A DNA stretch of 64,000 nucleotides from Ampelomyces quisqualis (Eukaryota > Ascomycota > Dothideomycetes > Pleosporales > Phaeosphaeriaceae): positions 1,922,001 through 1,986,000 of the forward strand of contig JAGTXZ010000018.1 in NCBI GenBank assembly GCA_018398575.1, in the 5' to 3' direction. Below, in pieces: positions 25,180 to 35,664 of the stretch; within the stretch, counting starts at the first letter, position 1, and each line of letters begins with the position of its first letter. The notes beneath the pieces were generated by a model that worked only from the letters and a program-made list of their open reading frames with translations, was not told where the DNA came from and ran no database searches. Made by a program: the position numbers and the translations under genes.

Positions 25180-25720
25180 AAGCAAAGCGCTAGCTATGCA
25201 ATAGATTTATAACTACGCCTGTTCTGCGACACTATAACTATACACTTCTATCTAAGTTAGAAACTAATACCTCTATTTAAGAAGTAGTAGGTATCTTCTT
25301 CTAACTATATATAAATAGGAACTGGCACCCTATAGTCTTCTAGCTAAGAAAGCTCTTTTCTGTAAAAAGAAACTACTATACATATAACCTAGAGCTCCTT
25401 ACTATTATTATAGTAGTATAGCACTAGTGTTACTACGTTAAGAGGCTAGTAATTTAGTTAGAAATATAGACAGACTATAACAACCTACGCGGCTTTATAG
25501 GCATATTAACTCTATCTAGAAAACAGGCTAGCTAGGTAATAAAGCTAGCTGCTTATAACTTTAAGATTAAGCATTAGTCTAGAAAGATAAATCCTATAGA
25601 TAGGCTTTTAAGGCAACCTGTAGATAACAGCAACACGCTAGATATTTAACTATTAGATATATTGCTAGTATTGTAAAAGAAGTTACAGCTAGCAGAAACC
25701 TAAGCTAAGCTACCTAGTAA
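25180..25720 (+). pseudogene. pol: G1 RNase H
   Basis: Removes RNA from the RNA-DNA hybrid. Reads 'LETNTSI' (family Asp-Ala-Ser), 'WHPIVF', 'NYYTYNLELLTIIIV' (NYxTxDxELLAI), 'TDYNNLRGF' (TDHxNLxxF) and 'SRKQAS'. 'INPIDRLLRQPV' then matches the 'NxADxLSRRP' linker that ends the domain in Ty3/gypsy pol. Confidence 0.9.
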
Positions 25721-25879
25721 AAAGCTAGCGTTAGTAAGAAGCTAGACAATAGCTTAATAGTAAGTAGGCACTCTATATCTTAATAAAGATGTTTCTATAA
25801 GCCTAGCGCACAGCATTAAGGCAACAGCTAGAAGCTATAGCCCTAATTAGAAGATTCCTAAAAGCAGACTAGTAATAGC

Positions 25880-26797
25880 CTAAAGGGTTACGCAGTTACA
25901 AGCAAGAGCTGCAGCCTTAGAGAGGTTAGCTTATAAGAAACTCTCTAAGTCCTTTTTTAAAATCTGTGTACAAGTATAATAGAATAACCTAAGAGCAGTT
26001 GTAATACGCAGAGACGTTAAATTTCTAGCGTCTGCCTATTAAGGCGCTAGTAAACGCCTAAGGCACTAGAAGCTTAACGCTTTAGGTAGCCTTTAGTTTA
26101 AGAACTAACTATATATTCTACTAGAGCTAGTTCTTAGAGCTAAGCTTCTTAAGCTGTATTATAATAATCTACTTACTAGCTATTTTAGGCAGGCTAAAAC
26201 GCTTAAGCTTATAGCCTAATACTACTATTAGCCTAGGCTTAAGAAAGAGCTTAAGAAGTACATTAACTCTTACTTAGTGTGCTAAGGCACAAAGTTACTT
26301 AAGTAGCGCCCTACTAGTATATTAAACGCGCTCCCCTAACCTTAGAAACTATAGCAAGAAATTATAATAGATTTTGTTATAGGCCTACTACTTACTAAGC
26401 GCTATAGTATTATATATAACATAATACTTGTTATAGTTAATAGGTATATAAAAATAGCTAAGTATATCTCTATATAGAAAGCAGTTACTACCTTATAATT
26501 AGTAGATCTATTTTTAGAATATATTATATAATTCTTTAGCTTACCTAAAGGTATTGTATTAGACTAAGAAAGTGTCTTTACTTTATAGTTTTAGGTAGAC
26601 TTCTACTTTATAGTAAAGGTAAAGCGCTAGCTTAGCACTACCTTCTATCTGTAGATAGACAGCTAAATAGAACGCTAAAATTAAACACTAGAGCAATACT
26701 TAAGAGCTTTTATAGGTAATTAGCTAGATAATTAGGTACACCTTCTGTTACTAGCAGAGTTTGCCTATAATAATACTAAGCAGGCTATATTAGAAAT
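25880..26797 (+). pseudogene. pol: G1 integrase, N-terminal and catalytic parts
   Basis: Joins the cDNA to target DNA. The zinc-binding region reads 'YYNNLLTSYFRQAKTLKLI' (His pair mutated to Tyr), followed by a Cys-containing 'SYLVCxGTK'. The catalytic triad is visible: Asp in 'IIIDFVIGL' at 26370-26372, Asp in 'IVLD' at 26562-26564, and Glu in 'ERxN' at 26670-26672. All three catalytic codons survive although the frame has stops. The domain is cut at 26797 by the G2 LTR and continues at 34906. Confidence 0.93.
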
Positions 26798-27055
26798 TGT
26801 AAGAGGCAGACTCTAAGAGTAGATACTAGGAAATAAAGACGTAAATTTGTAACCTATCTTAATTGCTACCTAGAAGGTTTTTATAGTTCTAAGGCAGTCT
26901 AGTCTAGAAGGTTTAGGCGCTTTAGTCTAGAACTGTTTTTAGTATTCTAGCCTAAAGGATTTTTAGCGTTCTAGTTTAGAACCTTTTTAGTGTTCTAGTT
27001 TAGTAAGCTAAAGTTTTTCTATAACTAAGAACTAACTAGGTAGCAGCCTGTTATA
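26798..27055 (-). repeat. G2 3' LTR
   Basis: 258 bases, TGTAAGAGGC...CCTGTTATA (terminal ACA mutated to ATA). It contains short internal direct repeats of the TTTTTAG(C/T)GTTCTAGTTTAGAAC type. It is the downstream LTR for the minus-strand element. Confidence 0.95.
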
Positions 27056-27239
27056 TAATTTTCTTGCTCTAGCGCTAAGTGCGCTTAGACCTACGTAACT
27101 ATTAAAATAAAAATTACTCTACTTAAATTTATTATTTTGCACTCTTACTTCTTTTTTTAGGTAGTACTATATACTGCACTAGCTTTACCTTCTATATACA
27201 CGCTTACGCGTTACTTTTTTTGTTAATCTATATATCTTT

Positions 27240-28050
27240 TGCGCCTGTACTACTATTTACAAAGATACTAAGTCTACGCACTTCTTACAGCTTTTCTACT
27301 AAGCGTTACGCTGTTAACTCTTTTGTTATAAGTGTTACATTTGCAGCGCTAAGCTAGGTCTAGGCATGTTACTAACTAGTAATAGAACAGACCTAAGATT
27401 ATTGTTAAGGCTAAGCTTAACCTACTGTGTTATCTAGGCTGCGCTATTACTTAGCTTAAGAGTAACAAGTCTAAGTGTAAGATTACTTATAGTAAGAGTA
27501 CTTGCGCTTAGTATAAGAACGCGTATATTATGTACAGGCCTATAAGTTAACTACTATATTCTTTTACTTATTTAGTTAATTCTAATAGCTTTCTAAGTTA
27601 ATAATTACTTTAAAATTATAGTTATTTCTCTTTGTAACGCCTTTGCTTGTAATCTTAAGGTTAAGTAGCTGTTAACGCAGTATACAATTGCTAGTCTTTA
27701 GTTTAACTTTGTTAACAAGCTTAGGGCTACTTAGGCAAAGTTTTGTAGTAGTAATAAGTCTAGCTACTAGAGTCTAACGCGTAAGGTTACTAAGGTTAAT
27801 ATCCTAGTAGATATCTACTAGCTTTTTTAGTAGCTTTTTATTAAGCAAGACACTATTGTTTGCAAGCTTAATAATATTAGCGCTAGCGTATAGTAGCTTT
27901 ACACTAATATAAGTTGTTTCTAATTTGTTTTTTCTTTACTAAAGTTTGTTCTCTTATAGCGTTTCTGTGCATTCTACTAACATTTAATTAGGCTAAAGAG
28001 CACAATATATAGATTTCTAGCGTAGGCTTCTAGGTTTCTTACGTTAGCAA
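27240..28050 (+). pseudogene. G2 opposite-strand frame: Cys cluster plus helical region
   Basis: Lies between the G2 chromodomain and 3' LTR, on the strand opposite to G2 pol. Near 27.43-27.55 kb one frame reads 'LGCAIT', then 'KSKCKITYSKSTCA' and 'YIMYRPI'. This gives Cys-x11-Cys-x8-Cys with later Tyr codons that may be mutated Cys, followed by Pro. A second frame at 27.65-27.9 kb is rich in Lys, Gln and Leu and would be helical, for example 'FNFVNKLRAT' and 'SLTRKVTKVNILVDIY'. Frame shifts between the parts are unresolved. Cys cluster then coiled coil resembles a family of uncharacterised fungal proteins. The function is unknown. Confidence 0.45.
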
Positions 28051-28990
28051 CGCCTTCTGTACTACTAACAGGCTGCTCTATTACTTTAATGTAATAGAGT
28101 CTAACATCTATAAGAAGCCTATGTATAACGCAAAGGTGCAGGCTAAGACTAATTATTTAGTAATAGCAACTATTACGCTCTCTAATAGTAGAGAGGTAGG
28201 CTCTAGTATATAGTGTCTTTGCTGTAGTTTTTATATAGCGCCTGTAAGTAATTTCTGTAGTAATAGACTTTTCTTTGTAGTTTCTACTTTTATTCTATTA
28301 CTAAGCTTAGACTTTGTAAAACTAATCTTATATTTTTTAATACTGCTTATATATTAGAATAGATGTTACGCTCTACGTTTTAGGCTTGTAAGTTCTTGTA
28401 GCTCTACTTCTATTACAAAAGTTGTTATTTTTGCTAGTCCTTGTAGTCTAGCGCAGTCTAAGTATTAGAATCTTATACCTCTTTCTTAGGTTTTTCTAGG
28501 CCCTCTAAAGATTTATGCTATGCTGTATCTTAACTAGCTATTGCTTAGCTTAAGTAGCTAGATATTTAGAGTTAATCTAGGCTCTTTCTCTTATATTCTT
28601 TAGCTATTAATCTGTTAACGCTAAGCTTTTAGACTCTTCTCTTTTTATTCCTAGGTTATTCTAGGTGCTTAGTAGGATTGTTGCATTAGTTCTTACATTT
28701 AGCATTTAGGTTCTTTATGTCTAGAGCTTAAAGACTGTTAACTACTAGTTATATCCTAGCTGTTAACTAGTTAGAGCAGTCGTAGGTTAGCTAATAAAAT
28801 AGATATAAGTATCTTCTTTCTTCTCTACTCTTTGCTAAAGCTCTTAGTCTTAGGCTTTTATCTATTATAGTATTTTTACATTTCTCTTATTAGTTACTTT
28901 CTAGCGTTAGGCATTGTTCCTAAACGTAACTAAGTGCGCTACTACATTATTTTCTATGCCTTAGGTTCTTTTTATACTTTTCCTAAGTTT
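28051..28990. other. Region between the G2 opposite-strand frame and the chromodomain
   Basis: The two converging reading frames end somewhere in this stretch. Fragments on both strands lack motifs. No terminal repeat or RNA gene is seen. Confidence 0.4.
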
Positions 28991-29470
28991 ATTTCTTTTC
29001 TACTAATCTCTTCTATGTATAATGCTGTTATCTGTTTCTATACTTATTGTACATACCTGTAATTCCTCTAATATGCTTTATTTAGTAGTTAGAAAGAGCA
29101 GGCGCCTTACTAACAACCTATCTAAGTCTTGTTCTATTCTAGTTTTATCTAGCTATTTAGTAAGAGCTATAGTGTTAGCAACATTTACTTATAGTTCTTA
29201 TATTAGTTCTATATATCTTACTTATTTTATAAAGTACTGCAGCTATATACCTTACTCTTTCTTCTTTTACTATTCTGTAAGAATATAGTTAACAAAGAAC
29301 TTATTATTAGTTATGTTTTTATTCTTTATTATTACTTCTAGTTACTAGTTATTAGACTTCTAGTGTAGAAGCAGATTACCTGCAGTAAGCTAGAGGTAGT
29401 TAACGTAGAATCTTAGGTGCACCCTAGAGGGCACGCTTAGTTCTATAACGTATAAGAAGATAATCTTTAT
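28990..29470 (-). pseudogene. pol: G2 integrase C-terminus and chromodomain
   Basis: After 'LSVPSRVHLRFYVNYL' (the family's V-H-P-x-F-H-V-S-x-L segment, near 29.37-29.42 kb) the minus-strand frame reads 'KFFVNYILTE', a basic stretch, then 'LQYFIKxVRYIEL'. It ends with 'VNVANTIALT'. This fits a chromodomain (EYxVDxIL...QYLVKWxGYxxxxxTWE) that in chromoviruses steers integration to methylated histone H3 chromatin. Trp codons are stops now. An apparent plus-strand frame at 29022-29288 is only the shadow of this domain. Confidence 0.82.
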
Positions 29471-29559
29471 AACTATGTATTTCTTATTTTTCTAATCTAG
29501 CTTTTTTCAAGGTCTTCTGTTAAATATAGAGCAACTGTACTAGAGCTATACTTTGTCTT

Positions 29560-30600
29560 TTATACAAAGTTTTAGCGCTTTCTGTCTGTAACAATTAGCC
29601 TAGCGTTCTTATTCTTATTATGCTTCTACTATCTTTACTTGTATATAGTCTATTATCTCTTTTATCTTAGTTACTATTACTTTAGCAGTAGCCCTTTTAT
29701 TACTACTAGACTAGTGCTAGTTTTCTATAGTCTATTCTAGGTCTAACTAAATAGGGTTTATATTGTACCTATACTAAAGAAAGAATAGGCTAATGCTTGT
29801 AAACGCTGCATTTTGTCTAGCTATTGTAATTTATGCTAGTAGGCATAGAGCAGCCTAGTTTAACTAGTCCTAGTTTATAAAAGCTCTTAAGTAGGCTTTT
29901 ACTATACTGTTTATTTACTTTGTAGCACTATCTATCTAAAGGTAGTATACTGTTAAGACTCTTCTTTATATTCTAAGCTTGTTACAAAGTAATAACTAGA
30001 ATTTACTTATAAATTATAACTCTCTATTAGATACTATAGCGTCTAGAAGCTAGTAGTACGCAACTACTTATTTAATAAATACCTTAACTATAGTAGAAAC
30101 TTCTAAGTCTTAAATAGGCACAAGCACTGCGTTTTTACTTAGCTAGTTAGTAACTACTATAAGGTGTAATATTCTGTAGCTTAGCAGAAGGCCTATAATA
30201 AAGTCTACTAACAATTCTATCTATATTTAGACTAAAAGCAAAAGTAGGCGTAGTAGTTCTTGTTTAAGTTTTTTCTAGGGCTTTATCCTGCTACACACTG
30301 CGCAGTTCTAGACAAACTGCTAGATACTTAAGAACATTCTAAGTAAAAAGTAGTCTCTTACTAATATTGCGTATGTGTTTTCTCTGCCTAAGTACTTAGT
30401 AATTAGAAAGTTATATACTTCTAAGATAATATGCGTTTATAGGTTTGTGCATTCTAGCACTTATTTACACTTTCTATAGAGTAGGCGTCTTAAGTTATCT
30501 AAGCTATACTCTGCTAAAGAAACTTTTAGGCTTAGATATAAAGAGAATTTTTGCTATTCTATTCTAACAGTATTAACTGCTAATTAGTAGGCTTTATCTA
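29560..30600 (-). pseudogene. pol: G2 integrase
   Basis: The minus-strand frame reads 'LRRLLYRKCK' and 'YAILVRDYFLLRMFLSI', then 'NCAVCSRIKP' (the Cys pair of the His2-Cys2 zinc domain) and 'LLVDFIIGLLLSY' with the first catalytic Asp. Further on come 'VTNxLSKNAVLVPI' and, near 29.75 kb, a C-terminal 'RQNAAFTSISLFFL' (family AxxxSTGxSPFFLxYG). Zinc domain, catalytic core and C-terminal region are in the expected order, and the Cys pair is intact. The second Asp and the Glu were not clearly located. Confidence 0.88.
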
Positions 30601-30779
30601 TACAAACAACCTGTTCCTACAATTCCTTAATAGCAGGCTCTATTAGTTCTTTAGAGCGTTTGTTTATATAGAGACTTTGCTTAAGCGTAGTCTTGCATAG
30701 TACTATAGTTTCTTTAGTAGTATCTAGAGTATCTTTTACTATAGAAGGCTTTCTAGCACCTTAGTTATAAGTAACGTTT

Positions 30780-31290
30780 CTTTTTCTTAACAAAGCGTCT
30801 TTGTTTGTAAGCACGTTTTAGAGCGCTCTCTTTTTAACTATAGAGTAATCTTTAGTATTCTAGCTTTAAGTAATATCTCTTTTTCTTAACGCAGCGTCTT
30901 TGTCTGCAAGCCTATTTTAAAGCTACTCTATTTCTTTCTCTTTCTATTGTAGTATATCTCTTTGCTAAGCTGTAAGAGAAGTAGTTAATATAGTATCTTT
31001 GTCTGTAAGTACGTTTTAAAGCTACTCTATTTCTTTCTCCTTTTGTTATAGTGCATCCCTCTGCTAAGCTGTAAGAAAAGTAGTTAACGTAGTATCTTTG
31101 TCTGTAAGTACATTTTAGAGCTACTTTATTTCTTTCTTCTTCTACTATAGTATATCTTTCTGCTAAGCTACAAGAGAAGTAGTTAATATAGTATCTTTGT
31201 CTATAAGTATGTTTTAGAGCTACTTTGTTTCTCTTTTTCTTTGTTATAGCAAATTTCTCTACTAAGCTGCAAAGAAAGTAACAAGTACTA
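30780..31290 (-). pseudogene. pol: G2 coiled-coil linker of 33-residue repeats
   Basis: Between RNase H and integrase, in pol orientation, about five DNA units repeat every 99 bases (anchor points 30795, 30894, 30993, 31092 and 31191). One minus-strand frame gives a 33-residue unit with 'LTDKDTILTTSL', 'QKDIL' and a Lys/Glu-rich 'KKKEIK', with Gln stops between. 99 bases is exactly 33 codons, so the frame is kept. The pattern of Leu/Ile/Val and charged residues predicts a long coiled coil. Downstream (30.55-30.78 kb) the frame stays helical until the integrase zinc domain. I know no standard Ty3/gypsy pol with this insertion. Confidence 0.75.
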
Positions 31291-31349
31291 AGTTTTTTTT
31301 ATCTTTAGTTTCTAAAGTAAGAGTAAATAGTTAGAAAGTCTAGGACTAT

Positions 31350-31980
31350 ACCTATGCGTCTGCTCTTCCTTAGAAGAGATCTTGTTCTTTTTTAGAAAGA
31401 GCATCTGCTCTACTATTAACATTTCCTAAGTAGTATTAGAATCTAATATTAAATGTACTAAGGAACTCTACCTAGTAAACGTATCTTTCTATTAGTAGTT
31501 GTGTAGTAGCAAAGTATTCTAAGTTTTTATAGTCTGTAAGCATAGTAAAATGCTTTACTCTCTAAAGTTTAGTTTTCTACTACTCTAAGCACTTAACTAT
31601 AGCTAACAGCTTCTTATTATAGATAGTATAGTAAGCTTTTGCTGCTGTATTCTTTACTAAGTAGTAAGCTATAGCCTAGAGGCGTTTGTCCTTACTGTAT
31701 TAAGACAGCACTTCTCTAGTTAACTATCTTAAGGCGTTATATTCTACTACTATCTCTAGCTCTATATTAAAGTTTACTAAAGATAGTTCTGCTATAAAAG
31801 CTTCTTTTAGCTTATTAAAGGACATTTATTGTTTAAGGCCCTAGTAAAAGGCTACGCCTTTCCTAGTTAGCCTAGTTAGTAGAGCAGCTAGCTCTAAAAA
31901 GTCTTTTATAAACTGTTAGTAGAAGTTAGCAAAGCTAACAAAACTCTAGACTTCTTTAACTATCTTATAAAGTTTCTAAA
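31350..31980 (-). pseudogene. pol: G2 RNase H
   Basis: Located between the reverse transcriptase and the coiled-coil linker on the minus strand. Readable pieces fit a Ty3/gypsy RNase H, including a region where a tyrosine-rich ERNYxxxxELL-like block and a TDHKNL-like block are expected (31.5-31.7 kb). Individual motifs are more eroded than in G1. The assignment leans on position and orientation. Confidence 0.7.
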
Positions 31981-31989
31981 AACATATAG

Positions 31990-32720
31990 CAGCTACTTTC
32001 TTAGAGTCTATGCTTATTCTTTTCTTAGCCTTAATAATAAATCTAAAGTATTTAGTCTTTTTTACGCTAAACTTACTTTTTCTTACATTAAAGTGTAACT
32101 CTACTACCCTAAGTTTCTAAATTACTAGCTTTACTTTTTTCTTATAGTCTGCCTTAGACCTACTTATATATATTAACACGTTGTCTATATAAGCTAAATA
32201 GAAATTATCTAAGTGTTCTCTTAGTGTCTAATTAATATATCTCTAGAACATACTTAGGGCGTTTGTAAGTCTAAAGAGTGTTATAAGCTACTTATAGAGG
32301 CTAAAGCGCGTCTAGAAGGCTGTCTTCTATTTATCTCTTTTAGCAATTCTAATCTTATAGAATGCTTAAATAACATCTACTTTAGTAAACTATTTAGCTT
32401 TAGCAATCTAGGCTAAGGTCTCTTAGATATGTAAGAGCAGGTATTTATCTTTTCTTATAATTGCGTTAAGGGCCTAGTAGTCTACATAGAACTATAGGCC
32501 TCTTCTTAGCTTTTTTACAAATAGGACTAGTATAGAAGCGCTTAACTAGCTTACCTGTATAAAGCTACAGTCTAAGTAAGAAGTAAGCTCTTTTTAGAGC
32601 ACAAGGAGTTCTTCTTTTAACATACTATATAGTAAGCCCTATAGCACCTTTGTAGTCTTTCTATCTTTTTCTACTAGCTTAATAAAATAATTAATAGTAA
32701 GTCTTCTTACTAAAGGCAGT
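31990..32720 (-). pseudogene. pol: G2 reverse transcriptase
   Basis: The minus-strand frame reads 'FYVDY' (family FCVDYR), 'ALNAIIRKDKYLLL', 'FTKVDVI', 'AFYKIRIAKRDK' and 'RYIN'. At 32180-32191 the catalytic block reads YIDN, so the first Asp is kept and the second became Asn. Stops sit at Gln/Arg/Trp codons. A clear Ty3/gypsy reverse transcriptase. Confidence 0.94.
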
Positions 32721-32999
32721 TAGTCTGCTTTCTTGCGTAAAAAGGTTTTATATTTTCTTTTTAAGTAATCTAAGAGCACTAACCTAGAGTCTGCTTAAAG
32801 CTTAGTTTTTAGAGCCTTCTAGATGTCTACTATTAACGCAGCGTAAAAGCAGATAGATTTATTCTTCTAGCTTTATTATAGCTAGGCTAAGTACGTAGCT
32901 ACTATAATATTCTATAGTAAAAGAAGTTTCTTTTCCTCTTAGCTTCTAACTTGCGTCTAAGTAGAGTAGATGTATATTAATTTCTTTGCTAGTACAATA

Positions 33000-33330
33000 G
33001 TAACATTATACTAGTTTATCTATAGTTAACCTAAAACTAAGTTATATTCTTTGTCTCTGTTTAGTTTATAGGCCTATAGTGTCTTCTTATGCCTATTAAT
33101 GTTAATTCTTATCTAGATAGCTGTCTTTATCTAAGACTAGGCTCTAGTAATCTTAATAATTTCTTTTAGAGTTATTAACTTACGCTCTAACTTATTCTTG
33201 TAAACAAACTTAGTTAAAGTTATAGCGTAAGTAAAACACCTAGTGTTAATTATTATAGAAGCAACTATTGTTTTATTAACAATAGTGTGTATAGTAATAA
33301 GTTCTTTATCTAGCTATTTCTTCTAGAATT
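33000..33330 (-). pseudogene. pol: G2 retropepsin-like protease
   Basis: The minus-strand frame reads 'TIVASIIINTRCFTYAITL' near 33.24-33.30 kb, matching the retropepsin active site (hydrophobic-Asp-Thr-Gly-Cys-Ser) with Asp mutated to Asn and Gly to Arg. It lies between the gag zinc knuckle and the reverse transcriptase, as expected. Confidence 0.75.
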
Positions 33331-33399
33331 ATTAAAATCTCTTGTCCTCTTTTAGTGTTATGTTACTATACTTCTATCTGCGCCTTTAGACAAAAGTTA

Positions 33400-34640
33400 C
33401 TTGTTTTCTAAGCTTAGAGTGTCTTCTAATACGTCTTCTTCTTTCTTACTCTACGCCTTAGCTGCTGCAGCTCTAGTAAGTTTTAAAGGTAAAGACAATT
33501 TGTATTTACTAGCGTAGTGTCTTAACTTGCTGCAGCAGAGGTATAAGTTGTTTTGTTTCTAGTAGAACTACTCTTCTATAGTAGCCTACTTAGCTTTCTT
33601 CTTTTTAAGAGATTTTCTCTTAGTTCTTTTAGAATGTTCTCTTATAGGTTCCTAATCTATAGGTTTTCTAACATTCTATCTTTTAGTGTGCTTACTACCT
33701 AGTTTTGCCTTATATAAGTTTTTTTTAATAATTACTACTTTATCTATAAAGTTATAGATTCTCTATTTAGGTTTAGTTTCTACGGAAATTATCTTGTCTT
33801 GTAGGTCTAGCTAGATAGCGCTTAGGTACCTTATTTTTAAGTTTACTTTGTTATCTTCCTTGCCTATATTATAGGCTAGCCTTATAAACTCTATATTAAA
33901 GCTCTAAAGAAAAGACTTATTTTGTTAAATTATTTAGAGTTTTCTTTATAATCTTTTGTTGTGTAGCTTGTTGCTAAATTAGCTGTTTAGGAAGTCCTAA
34001 AGTTCTTCTGCAGAGCTCTAAGAGTTCTAGGTTACCTAAGACAAGGCTACACTAGCTACTAACCTTTTAAGGTAGTTAAAGATATAGCCTACTTAAGAGC
34101 CTAGTCTTGCGCTGTTGTGTTCTAGTTTATACTTTATTTAAGTCTTAAAGATGCAGTAATCTTTTTAATTTTTTTTATACGCTTCTAGGTTAAAAACTTT
34201 GTAAGTCTTTTAGGGTAAGAAAAAGCTTTCTAAGAAGGTCTATATAAAGCTAAAGGTCTCTAAGGTTGCTTAGGCTATAAGCCTTGCAACTTATTCCTGC
34301 AGATTTCTTACTAGTAATACTAAGTCTAAATCTGCGCTTATAGAAGACTTTTCTTTTCTATTGTTAGAAAGTCTAGCTGCTAGAGAGCTACATACTTCCT
34401 ACTAGGCAGGCGTTTTCTTAAAGCTGTTTAATAGTAATTGTTTTTTAATCTATTATTCCTCTAGGTCTAGAAAGTTGTTAATAATTACCTAATTAAACTT
34501 GTTCTTAATAACTAACTTAAGAACGCTGTTGCGTTTTATCTAGATAGCTTGTACTATTATATCCTATACTGTTATAGAGACAGTTACTTATTCTATGCTA
34601 GAAGTTACTAATAGCTCTTTAGCCTAGTTAGGTTTAACAA
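33400..34640 (-). pseudogene. gag: G2 gag with zinc knuckle
   Basis: Occupies the space between the 5' LTR (at the right) and the protease. Near 33.51-33.56 kb the minus-strand frame reads 'LYLCCSKLRHYASKY', a Cys-x2-Cys-x4-His-x4-Cys knuckle in which the outer Cys codons became Tyr; the His is kept. It is followed by a Lys/Ala-rich segment. Upstream, the frame is capsid-like but motif-poor. The start was not located. Confidence 0.75.
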
Positions 34641-34647
34641 ATTTAAT

Positions 34648-34905
34648 TGTAAGGGGCAGACCCTAAGAGTAGATGCTAAGAAATAAAGACGTAAATTTGT
34701 AACCTATTCTAATTACTACTTAGAAGGTTTTTATAGTCTTAAGGCAGTCTAGTCTAGAGGGTTTAGGCGCTCTAGTCTAGAACTGTTTTTAGTGTTCTAG
34801 CCTAGAGGATTTTTAGCGTTCTAGTTTAGAACCTTTTTAGTGTTCTAGTTTAGTAAGCTAAGGTTTTTCTGTAACCAAGAACTAACTAGGCGGCAGCTTG
34901 TTACA
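34648..34905 (-). repeat. G2 5' LTR
   Basis: 258 bases, TGTAAGGGGC...CTTGTTACA, intact TG...CA ends, matching 26798-27055. It is less mutated than the 3' copy. The internal sequence next to it on the minus strand (ATTAAATTTG) was not matched to a tRNA primer. Confidence 0.95.
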
Positions 34906-35300
34906 GAAATATCTCTATTCTTTACCTACTATAGGTTCTACTTACGCCTTAACTGTAAGCTAACAGCGCCTACTAAAGTTCTTAGCGTTAGAGAAAGGTT
35001 GCAAACGCTTATGTAAACTTAAGACGCTCTAGCTAAGTACTAGTATAAAACTTTACAATATTAAGAGTAATATTATAATAAAAGATACAGGCCCTAAGAG
35101 TTTAAACCTAGAGATATAATGCTCTTGTTAACAAAGCATCTATGCCTACACAGCGCTAGCAGAAAGCTATTACTATACTAGATAGGCTCCTTTCTAGTAG
35201 AAGAGTAAATTAGCTTATAAGCTTTTAGGATCTTACTTCTATTGCATATAAGAATCTACCTAGTATTCTACACCTTCTTGCTCTAGCTATTTGTAGCTAG
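34906..35300 (+). pseudogene. pol: G1 integrase C-terminal part
   Basis: Continuation of the G1 integrase after G2. Reads 'EFKPRDIMLLLTKHL' (family FxVGDxVxLxTKNL) and 'SASRKLLLYxIGPFLVEE' (SRKLxxxxIGPF), the GPY/F module of Ty3/gypsy integrases, at about 35.09-35.21 kb. The split is exactly at the GAAAT target duplication. Confidence 0.92.
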
Positions 35301-35372
35301 AAAGAGAGAAGAGTTAACTTTACCTAAGCCTATTAATCTAAATAATAGTAAGGAGCTATAACAACGCTATAA

Positions 35373-35463
35373 GGTTAAAGCTGTGTTAGTAAAGAGGCGT
35401 AACAGGCGTTTAGTAAATTACCTAGTAAAATAGAAAGGCTAGCCCTTAGAATATAATAAATAA
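35373..35463 (+). pseudogene. pol: G1 chromodomain
   Basis: Reads 'VKAVLVKRRNRRLVNYLVK', then KG and a hydrophobic/acidic tail. This fits the chromodomain core (VExILdxRxrgxxxxYLVKWKGy) at the C-terminus of chromovirus integrases, where it binds modified histone tails. The Trp after YLVK and a later Trp are now TAG. Confidence 0.85.
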
Positions 35464-35549
35464 GTTAATTAAAAAGATATAGATAAATTACTTATAGAGA
35501 AGTATAACTAGAGAGGAGATTAATTACTTATATAATTAATATACAAAAA

Positions 35550-35608
35550 AAAAGAGGGAAAGAAAAATAAAAGGAAAAAAAAAGAAAAAAAATATAGGAA
35601 AATAAAGG
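35550..35608. other. Purine tract between converging G1 frames
   Basis: Almost pure A/G on the plus strand, a run of A's broken by G's. It separates the end of pol/chromodomain from the end of the opposite-strand frame. It is too far from the 3' LTR to be the usual polypurine tract; that one seems to be 37027-37043. It could be a second, internal tract or part of a shared polyadenylation region. Confidence 0.6.
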
Positions 35609-35664
35609 CGCCTTACTAGTGTACTACTAGCGCTCTAGCAGCGCAGCTAAGTATAACTACTAGC

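Larger units (their letters stand above)
26798..34905 (-). mobile_element. G2: Ty3/gypsy chromovirus inside G1 integrase
   Basis: A minus-strand element with 258-bp LTRs (TGT...ACA) at 26798-27055 and 34648-34905, flanked by the perfect target duplication GAAAT (26793-26797 and 34906-34910). Order on the minus strand: gag, protease, reverse transcriptase, RNase H, a coiled-coil repeat region, integrase, chromodomain, 3' LTR. A plus-strand frame lies between the chromodomain and the 3' LTR. G1 integrase continues in frame on the far side, so G2 arrived after G1. Confidence 0.96.

Noticed and set aside
29022..29288. Open plus-strand frame of 88 codons
   Set aside because: It is the complement of the G2 chromodomain and integrase C-terminus, which read convincingly on the minus strand; no motif of its own.
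35550..35608. Purine tract as the main G1 polypurine tract
   Set aside because: It lies about 1.4 kb before the 3' LTR; 37027-37043 directly adjoins the LTR and is the better candidate.
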